From Amorphochlora amoebiformis (taxonomy: Eukaryota; Cercozoa; Chlorarachniophyceae): a stretch of 64,000 bases of DNA. A program made the position numbers and the translations under genes. The stretch spans positions 806,001 to 870,000 of the forward strand of contig BAAHQB010000040.1 in assembly GCA_054601695.1 (NCBI GenBank), given 5' to 3'. Shown here piece by piece: positions 1 through 64,000 of this stretch (the first letter of the stretch is position 1; the number at the start of each line of letters is the position of its first letter). The notes below the pieces were generated by a model that saw nothing but the letters and a program-made list of their open reading frames with translations, was not told the DNA's origin and searched no databases.

Positions 1-326
1 CTGATACACAAACATTAGATTTATATATACACATACATATATATAAATATATACGTATACACATATATATATATATATATATACATGTATAATTGTATGT
101 GTATTATTACGTATTAATGTACACGGTATAAAACCACTATATGTGTATATATGTACATATACATTTTCATATACACATGTATATTATTGGATGTACATCA
201 ACACTTATTTCCATCACAAATATGCATACGTATATATATAAATATATTTGTACAATATATATATATTTATATATGTATATATATCACACCTACATGTAGA
301 AAACCACAAAGACCCTACACAAGTAC

Positions 327-358
<32 letters not shown>

Positions 359-390
359 GTATACATATATGTATATATATGATAAATTAG
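1..390. repeat. TA microsatellite, intron of the giant gene
   Basis: This is (TA)n with CA/TG interruptions and small unique pieces. It ends in the acceptor AAATTAG at 384-390. I see no exon here. Confidence 0.7.
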
Positions 391-49302
<48,912 letters not shown>

Positions 49303-49309
49303 CACCTGG

Positions 49310-49338
49310 ATCTCGTTGGCTACCCAAGTATGTACGTG

Positions 49339-49395
<57 letters not shown>

Positions 49396-49419
49396 ATATA
49401 TATATATATATATGCATAA

Positions 49420-49482
<63 letters not shown>

Positions 49483-49675
49483 CTGTGTGTATATAAATGT
49501 ATATATAAATATGCATACAATATGTATAATATATATAATATATACTTGCATACGAAATCTACTTATTTACATCAGCCGGAAGAAAAAAGAAAGACTGAAA
49601 AAAAACTCAACGGAATCATCACGCGTACGAACAACTGGATCTCCTTGGCTTAGATCTTCGTTTTGTTCTATTTTC
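49310..49675. repeat. Duplicated 3' end block with TA tracts
   Basis: The downstream part of the 49000-49320 unit repeats here: TACCCAAGTATGTACGTGTT, a (TA)n tract, (TG)n, then TACTTGCATAC and the second terminal exon. Confidence 0.75.
49576..49653 (+). CDS. Second copy of the terminal exon (alternative C-terminus)
   Basis: It starts [20 protein letters not shown] after the same CATCAG acceptor and ends with TAG. The region 49255-49575 and the sequence after it (including a shared non-TA stretch with TATATAATATATACTTGCAT) form a tandem duplication of about 320 bp. Small insertions have shifted the frame relative to the first copy. It could be an alternative last exon or a relic. Confidence 0.4.
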   Translation, partial: PEEKRKTEKKLNGIITRTNNWISLA

Positions 49676-49835
49676 AAGTTTATACTTTTTTATTTTTCGC
49701 TAGAGCATCTCTAGACTCTTATATCTTCGTTTTGTTCTATTTTGAAGTTTATACTTTTTTGGATTTTTCGCTACAGCATCTATATCTTCGTTTTGTTCTA
49801 TTTTCAAGTTTATACTTTTTAAAAATTTTCGCTGG
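49675..49835. repeat. Triplicated 50-60 bp unit
   Basis: ATCTTCGTTTTGTTCTATTT followed by AAGTTTATACTTTTT occurs three times, each ending in TTTTCGCT and GCATCT. It follows the gene end. Confidence 0.9.
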
Positions 49836-49859
49836 ATCGAGCATCTATATGCATACAAA

Positions 49860-50420
49860 ACATTACGGTTTAGATGCTCTCTAGACTCTAGATACTATAT
49901 ATATAGTATCATAGTATGAACTTATGATACTCTAGTAAATTAGTAGTAATAGTAGTATATAGTATCTAGAGTATGATCCTGATACCTAGGATACTGTGAC
50001 TTAACCGACTTAAACTAGTTAAATGAGCAGCACCCACAACACACATTTTCTAGATTCTAGAAATTATATGATTATATCTAGCAATACTAAAATACTATGA
50101 TACACTGTTGTAGTCTAGAGACTCTAGACCTGGTAGGCTAGCCTAGTAGCTAGATATAAGTGAGCCTATGACTAGTATGATATCAACTGTGGCTAGTATT
50201 TGCTGAGTATATCAACGAAGTTCGAGATCTCAGGAGTTAATTATTTAATCAGATAGAAATCTAGAATCACACTGCTATGACGTGACCGATGCGCATCAAT
50301 ATATGTCTAGATGATGTATGATGATGTCGATATATCGGTCTAGATACTGTCTAGACTGTAGACTAGTAGTGCCTCGGTAAATATGTAGTACGTACTGTAC
50401 CACCAAAGTCATACTCTAGT
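49860..50420. other. CTAG-rich island
   Basis: About 560 bp of non-TA sequence with roughly twenty CTAG tetramers, often as TCTAGA, ACTAGT or GCTAGC. There is no open frame of note and no splice-bounded exon. Confidence 0.75.
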
Positions 50421-50479
50421 CATTGACGTTCCACTAAAGATTTAGATGGCGTCCTGAAGCTAAGATCGCCTATACCTAA

Positions 50480-50545
50480 AGGTGGTCAACATATACATAT
50501 GTATATATATATATATGTGTATGTATATGTTATACAATATGTATG

Positions 50546-50591
<46 letters not shown>

Positions 50592-50770
50592 CATATGCAC
50601 ATACATGTGTATATCTAGGTATATTATATATATTTACTAGAAATATACATATACATAATACATACATATATATATATATATATATACATACATTATATAT
50701 ATATATATATATGTAATATTATGTATATACACACACATAACAATATACATACATACATACACATATATAT

Positions 50771-50825
<55 letters not shown>

Positions 50826-50879
50826 GGGTTAAGGTTGCACCACCTGCTGTACATGTACGGTTAACGTGAGGCGTCATCT

Positions 50880-50930
<51 letters not shown>

Positions 50931-51009
50931 GCATATATATATATATATATTGTATGTACTGCATATACATGTATACCAATGTACATTTATATACATATTT
51001 TCATATATG

Positions 51010-51040
<31 letters not shown>

Positions 51041-51253
51041 TGTATATATATATATATAATATATGTATATATATATATATAATATATAATATATATGTGT
51101 ATATGTATATATACATCTACATCTAGTATATATATATATATATGTATATGTATGTATGTATATGTGTAGATGTATGTACATGTAACGTGGTATGTAGAAA
51201 ATGAAACATATACGTACATGTATGTATATATATATATGTATGTGTAATGTATG

Positions 51254-51328
<75 letters not shown>

Positions 51329-51427
51329 TATATGTATACATGTATATACTTGAAAGTTGTATTAATTATACATGTAGAATATGAAACATATACTTACATA
51401 TACATACATACTTATACACACACACGT

Positions 51428-51471
<44 letters not shown>

Positions 51472-51660
51472 CATACAATATTGTATATGTAGGCATACAA
51501 GTACACAATATTACAACTGTACATAAAAATTTACAATTCTATGTTCATCCATACACACACACATATATATATATATATTTATATATATATATATATATAT
51601 ATATACATTATTTTTGTCTGAACATTACACATATGCCAAAAATCTTTTCGCTTTATCTTA
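50480..51660. repeat. TA/TG/CA microsatellite block
   Basis: Nearly continuous (TA)n with ACATGTACGG-type islands (50830-50880). I see no gene. Confidence 0.7.
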
Positions 51661-52560
51661 TCTGATATTCATACGCCCTATATTTTCATTCTTTTTTCTT
51701 TCTTTTTTTAATTTTTCGCATGGATGAAACTTAGAGTTTACGGAATCCTCGAGAGGGTTGGAAGAGGGCGGATATATCAAAGAAATTGAAATGGATTCCG
51801 AAAATATTCTCCCCCCCCCCCCTGTTAAGCAGTTCTTTTCTCAAAAATAATAAATCGCGTATGGGTAGAGTATATCTTCATGTTTTTATGGCATTTTATA
51901 GTATTTATTCTTACATTCCTCTCTGCGAGAACCCTGGCCTTGTCCATGGACGCTTTCAGAACACCCGATAATTTAAATACATTTTCAAACCCGATACTGC
52001 CCGATATTAACGGTTTAAAAGATGAGTGACTGGACAACATATCACTCTTTTAGTCATAGATGTCACCCAACGTGACAACAACACCCGATAATTTAAATAC
52101 TATTTCATACCCGATACTGCCCGATATTAACGGTTTTAAAGATGAATCGTACATGTCACCCAACGTGACAACTGGTCTTTTGGCAAAGAGCCCAGGTGAC
52201 TCGCACGCGAAGAAAAGGTACTTTTTCAAGCTACCTTAACCCCTTTTACACCCCCCCCACCTTTCCCTCTTTCCAAAGATATCCCAGGAATATCTCCTCC
52301 ATTATTCAATTTTCATTTTGGATAATTTTGGCGGGAAGTTGTATCTGTTTGGATTCTTTGATGTCGAGCAAAGGTTATCATCGGGTAAAAAATTATTACA
52401 CCGTGATTTTATTCGGGAATTATTTATTATTTCGGAATTGTTTTTGCCGTTAGGGGGGAGGAGAGTAAAAAGGATGATTTTGCACGTTGGGTAAAGAAAT
52501 TAGAACATTTCGTGTAATTTCCTTTACGCATATTTTTACACTTACACTCTATAAATATAC
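51660..52560. other. Non-TA block with an internal 120-bp duplication
   Basis: The sequence ACACCCGATAATTTAAATAC through CCCGATATTAACGGTTT occurs at about 51960-52022 and 52081-52143. ATGTCACCCAACGTGACAAC occurs at about 52059 and 52154. Possible short exons cannot be tied to any gene. C-runs are present at 51811 and 52250. Confidence 0.7.
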
Positions 52561-52570
52561 ATATGTATAT

Positions 52571-52603
<33 letters not shown>

Positions 52604-52661
52604 TTATATATGTGTATATGTGTACAAATTTTCATATATATTAAGATATAGTTTTCTCTCT

Positions 52662-52754
<93 letters not shown>

Positions 52755-52819
52755 GTATACATGTTATAAGTTTTATATCATACATGAATATGTTTATACG
52801 TGCGTATATATAAATTTAC

Positions 52820-52866
<47 letters not shown>

Positions 52867-52947
52867 TATATATATAAATAATATATATATATATATATAT
52901 GTATTTATATATATGTATATATATATGTATATATAACACACACAGAC

Positions 52948-52985
<38 letters not shown>

Positions 52986-52998
52986 TTATACATATACG

Positions 52999-53038
<40 letters not shown>

Positions 53039-53052
53039 AACTGCTACGTACG

Positions 53053-54351
<1,299 letters not shown>

Positions 54352-54639
54352 GTATATCTGTATATATATATATATATATATACATATATAGATATGTATA
54401 TATAAATATATATATGTATATATATATATATATATAGAAAGTGTTTCTGTTGTTTACAACTTGCAGACCCCGTAATATACTGTTAAATACGTATATATAT
54501 ATATATATATATATATATAATGTATAGATATGTATATATATCAACAGGAAGTGATATTGTTGTTTACAACTTGCAGATTCCGTAATATATTTTTAAATAT
54601 GTATATACACAATGTATAAATATATATATGTATATATGT

Positions 54640-54689
<50 letters not shown>

Positions 54690-54692
<3 letters not shown>

Positions 54693-54735
54693 TGACTGTA
54701 AGGACATCCCACGTCTTGACTGTCAAGACATATAC

Positions 54736-54772
<37 letters not shown>

Positions 54773-54808
54773 TTGACTGTGAAGACATCCCACGTCTTAG
54801 TTTTTAAA

Positions 54809-54815
<7 letters not shown>
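54690..54815. repeat. Second location of the GTCAAGAC repeat
   Basis: ACATCCCACGTCTTGACTGT and a second similar unit (GAAGACATCCCACGTCTTAG) match the repeat at 17815-18390. Confidence 0.75.
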
Positions 54816-54856
<41 letters not shown>

Positions 54857-55056
54857 TATACATACGCATATTCATGTATATATATGAATACGTGTACAAA
54901 TATACACATTTGTACATATATATATCGTATATGTACATATGTATATATGTATGGATGTGTATGCATTTATATACATGTATCCTATACGCATATTCACGTA
55001 TGTAAGAATGCATATGTACATGCGACTTTGACAATCATATGTATGCATGTGTTTGC

Positions 55057-55147
<91 letters not shown>

Positions 55148-55249
55148 ATATATCTACATGCATATGCATATTCATGAATGCATGAATACAAGCATACATA
55201 TTTATACCTACTATGTACCGCACATGTACACACATGTAATGTATATTTT

Positions 55250-56519
55250 ATAGAGGGGGTTTGGACAGGGTAAGAAGAGGATATATGTATAATTTCATAT
55301 ATTCAGTAGGGTATCGAGAACTTATTATCTCGCATATCATCTACATGATATCATGCATAATGCGACCTACGTATACATACATCTAGTCCACGTAGATTAC
55401 GCATACTTCGGCTGCACATGACAATTTCATTTATTTTTGTAATTACACCAGAATTCTCACGAAGTCATACCCACAGGTACATTAAGTTAGTACGTGTTGT
55501 ACATGTACGCATTTTAATATCATACTGATATTTTATACTTGAAAGTGCGTATGTATATATATATATATTACAAGTGATATACCAATGATTAGTATACTAT
55601 AGTATGTTGTCGCATGTAAACTATGAACATGATGTATATCCATACAGTACGGTACTACGGTAAACATGCTGGACACATAAGTACATGTATCCTGATGTAC
55701 ATGTATAATTTTGTGATACGCGTACGTGCATACAATATACGTATATACATATACGCACGCAGTACTATGTAACTCATATACGTACGTACAAATAATTATA
55801 CGTACAATTGCTGTATACGTACGTACGCATCACATTCCACTCATTTACGTAGAAATGGATAAACTTGAAAATTTTAACGCATCTGGATTCTGGATGGTAA
55901 GATTCAACTGGATGGAGTGGTAAGTTGTACATTTACATGTATCTGATGTACATGTAAAGTCTTGGGATACGCGTACATGCATGCGTATATGTATACAATA
56001 TACGCACGCAGTACCATGCTATTCATGTGCTGCGTGCGCATGTTCATGTCATGTCAATGTCAATCTTACCGTACGAACGTACAATTATCTAGATTATACG
56101 TACAATTCTATACGTTGGTACATACGCATTACATTCCTGTACTCATATACGTGGAAATGGATAAAAGACTTGAAAATGATGGTAAGATTAAACTACATGA
56201 AGTGTGGAAACCGCAAATGACGCACTCCAGACTTGTAAATATTCACTTGAACCACACAATTTCCTTGCATCTAGTACACAACACTAGACATGACGATTGG
56301 GCCCGGAGAATCAGCTGGCTGTGTTTTAAAAGCCAGCCACCATTATATAGTTTATCTAGTTTATACTAAGATGTAATTAGTATAGTTCTAATCTAGTAAT
56401 ATCTAGTACTGGTCACAAGAGTTACTTAGCTTTCGAAATCCTTGCCAAATTCCTAGATCCAGAGATACAGTAGTAAGTTACTGGTAATGCAGACAAATCA
56501 ACTTTCATAGTAAAGAACC

Positions 56520-56520
<1 letters not shown>
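55250..56520. other. Unique block rich in GTAC and CGTACG with a tandem duplication
   Basis: Two related halves, about 55680-55925 and 55930-56215, share TGTATCxTGATGTACATGTA, GATACGCGTAC, ATACGCACGCAGTAC and AAATGGATAAA. Each half ends with a possible mini-exon starting ATGGATAAA and a GTAAGA donor (MDKLENFNASGFWM; MDKRLEND). I cannot connect these to a gene. Confidence 0.55.
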
Positions 56521-56579
<59 letters not shown>

Positions 56580-56662
56580 GCGTATAATAGTAACGGATTT
56601 TGTAGTATACTAGCCTAGTAGACTAACGGACTTTGTAGTATACTAGCCTAGTAGACTAGAGT
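56580..56662. repeat. Tandem copy with CTAG motifs
   Basis: TTTGTAGTATACTAGCCTAG followed by TAGACTA occurs twice, 37-38 bp apart. Confidence 0.85.
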
Positions 56663-56777
56663 TTAAATGATTGTCGATACGGAACCCAGATTCAACGGTA
56701 TACGTACTTGTAACATTCTTGCTGCGAAAGCTAGTGTTCTGGTGGATTATGTATAATCATATATATGTATGTATCTA

Positions 56778-56827
<50 letters not shown>

Positions 56828-57039
56828 CTTGTACTATTGAATATGTATTTAGGATTGTTTTAGACATCTTTTTATATATATTTATATACACACATACATG
56901 TGTGCATATATGTATGTGTGTGTATGTGTATGTATATATATATATGTAAATATATATATATATGTGTATATTTATACATTATTTGTACATAGTATCATAT
57001 TACACAAAACATCCTAACATAATCGTGTTCATATATGTA

Positions 57040-57270
57040 TAAATATCTGTAGATAAACATTGCATATCTACAGTAAGATACCCATATATGTGTATATATG
57101 TATGCATATCTGTAGATAAACATTGCATATCTACAGTAGTAAGATACCCATATATGTGTATATATGTATGCATATCTGTAGATAAACATTGCATATCTAC
57201 AGTAAGATACCCATATATGTGTATATGTATGTGTACATATCTATAGATAAACATTGTTTATCCATAGATA
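57040..57270. repeat. 62-65 bp tandem repeat, about four units
   Basis: Units contain CTGTAGATAAACATTGCATA, TCTACAGTAAGATACCCATA and TATGTGTATAT. The last unit has drifted. Confidence 0.88.
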
Positions 57271-57473
57271 TGCATACATAGACACATTTATGGGTAGATT
57301 ACATTGCATATCTGCAGTAATATACCATATATGTGTGCATATCTATAATAAGATACCCCAATCTAGATACAAGCTTCCTTGCCAGATTTTATGTCCACCT
57401 ACGTGTTTTGTATATGTATAATGTATATATGTATATATATATATTATACATACAGATGTATATATATAAATCA

Positions 57474-57527
<54 letters not shown>

Positions 57528-57563
57528 TATATATACAGATGTACATATATAAATCATGATATA

Positions 57564-57606
<43 letters not shown>

Positions 57607-57713
57607 ACATACGTACGAATATATACGAATATATATATATATATATATATTTATAGATATATATATATATATACATATATATGTATGTATGTATATATGT
57701 ATGTAGATATATA

Positions 57714-57761
<48 letters not shown>

Positions 57762-57775
57762 ATGTATAAGTATGT

Positions 57776-57824
<49 letters not shown>

Positions 57825-57858
57825 TACACATACACACATACATAATATATTTTTTTTT

Positions 57859-57909
<51 letters not shown>

Positions 57910-58017
57910 CATATGCATATATAACATTTGACGGTGTTTGTGTATACATTTAATACATACCTAGATAATTATCCAGATTTGCTTGCATATACAATTATGT
58001 ATATTTATAACTCCTAC

Positions 58018-58050
<33 letters not shown>

Positions 58051-58133
58051 CCCTGGAGGTATCTTCACTGGGAATGATACTTGTAACCTTTTGAGAGAAT
58101 AAAACCTATTTTATATATATATATATATACACA

Positions 58134-58170
<37 letters not shown>

Positions 58171-58244
58171 ACATATAATATACCAAAAACAAATACATAT
58201 ACACACATATATGGACTCTATCACCAATTTTATAAATGTGTATG

Positions 58245-58284
<40 letters not shown>

Positions 58285-58305
58285 CATACATATATATACA
58301 TATAC

Positions 58306-58356
<51 letters not shown>

Positions 58357-58531
58357 CATACATATATATATCAAATACCAAAAACAAACACATACATACA
58401 CATACCTACTCTCTCAAACACCAAAGCATAAGAAAATTTTCCACTGGAACCTATAACTACATAGCCACAGATAATCATACCTAGTCAAGCTCGTAGTTCA
58501 AGAATCCTCAGCATACTAAAAGCTTGCTGAC

Positions 58532-58589
58532 GCACCCTCTATCACGTGACCTCATGAGATGCACCCTCTATCACGTGACCTCATGAGAT
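58532..58589. promoter_or_regulatory. Tandem 29-bp unit with TCACGTGA (E-box) palindromes
   Basis: Two copies of CACCCTCTATCACGTGACCT followed by CATGAGAT, and a third partial CACCCTCT. CACGTG is the core of bHLH-type sites. It lies just 3' of the minus-strand gene, so it might serve an upstream element on the + strand or be a simple repeat. Function is not shown. Confidence 0.4.
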
Positions 58590-58665
58590 GCACCCTCTTT
58601 CTAACTCAACTCTCTTAATAATAATGAAACGCCAACATGGTCGGTTTCACTAAAATGAGCCGGTG

Positions 58666-61619
<2,954 letters not shown>

Positions 61620-61656
61620 ATGTATTTGATATATGTTCTATGAATATACAATTATA

Positions 61657-61705
<49 letters not shown>

Positions 61706-61759
61706 TACTAATATATATTATGCAATAAAGAGAAAGAGAGAAATAGGGAGAGAAGCAAG

Positions 61760-62005
61760 AATTTAAGATTCGAGATTTGATGTGTGAGACTTTTCGAGAT
61801 TCAATATTGTTCTTTTAGCATTCAACATACGATAATTTAAAACTCGAAATTCGAGATTCGAGATTTTGGATTCGAGATTCGAGATTCGAGATTCGAGATT
61901 TCGGATGCGAGAGATTTGAGATTCGAGATTTTGGATTCGAGATTCAAAATTTTGGATTCGAGATTCGAGATTCGAGATTCGAGATTCGAGATTCGAGATT
62001 TCTTT
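61760..62005. repeat. 7-bp minisatellite GAGATTC
   Basis: Thirty or so units of GATTCGA/GAGATTC with variants such as TTTTGGATTCGAGAT. On the minus strand it encodes ISNLESR heptads, an effect of the 7-bp unit (21 nt is three units), not evidence for a gene. Confidence 0.9.
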
Positions 62006-62094
62006 GGATGTACTCATTGTCGTTCTTGAGACTGCTTCTCCTCAATATTCCCGAAATTAAACCCATTCCACTAGAGATACTAAAAAAATATAAA

Positions 62095-64000
<1,906 letters not shown>

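Noticed and set aside
57040-57270. Regular 62-65 bp repeats considered as a CRISPR array
   Set aside because: Units are contiguous without unique spacers and the genome is eukaryotic.
61763-62017. Minus-strand ISNLESR repeat frame considered as a coiled-coil protein
   Set aside because: It follows from the 7-bp minisatellite; no splice sites or flanking coding sequence support it.

Overview
This is a nuclear eukaryotic window, extremely rich in (TA)n microsatellite. Genes are cut into many small exons (mostly 30-200 nt) by introns that consist largely of (TA)n and (TG)n tracts but keep ordinary GT...AG borders, very often GTATAT donors and TATAG, CAG or TTAG acceptors. Almost every long open frame made of Ile-Tyr, Tyr-Met or Tyr-Thr repeats is translated microsatellite and not a gene. 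The real coding signal was found by reading the non-TA islands between splice sites and checking that reading phase carries across each junction. Blocks of CCCTAA repeats (telomere type TTAGGG) occur inside the window. The species cannot be fixed from this sequence; a protist or other non-model eukaryote is most likely.

The left three quarters (391-49302, + strand) hold what reads as one giant multi-exon gene, about 80 exons and about 2,680 codons, whose 5' end lies before the window. In order it encodes: two copies of an unrecognised extracellular module whose exons match one another in order and mostly in phase (391-9395 and 10004-17742); a linker with a discoidin-like fragment (18660-21594); a Ser/Thr/Pro mucin-like stalk (22493-24100); a REJ (receptor for egg jelly) region (24525-28782); a GAIN-like stalk and a complete GPS autoproteolysis motif (29107-34531); a first membrane block that resembles polycystin-1-like proteins (36006-38195); a long acidic then basic loop (38989-42791); a PDZ-like domain (43187-44294); a second linker; a second membrane block (45893-46737); and a second PDZ-like domain (47006-48938) with a short terminal exon that is present twice. 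I see no PLAT domain and no polycystin channel domain. The protein reads as a cell-surface receptor with a self-cleaving ectodomain and an intracellular scaffold part, a PKD1/REJ relative with an unusual PDZ-bearing membrane region.

The introns of this gene are littered with decayed copies of neighbouring exon ends, so local tandem duplication followed by (TA)n invasion is a recurring process here. One intron (34871-34963) has lost its GT donor to a TA tract.

From 49.3 to 58.6 kb there is mostly repeat sequence: a CTAG-rich island, tandem duplications, and a weak second + strand gene candidate at 53-54.4 kb. On the minus strand at 58666-61619 a small five-exon gene (about 71 residues, no recognised family) can be read from ATG to stop; its second exon exists in four tandem copies. 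The last 2 kb is almost pure TA repeat, preceded by a 7-bp minisatellite at 61.8-62.0 kb.
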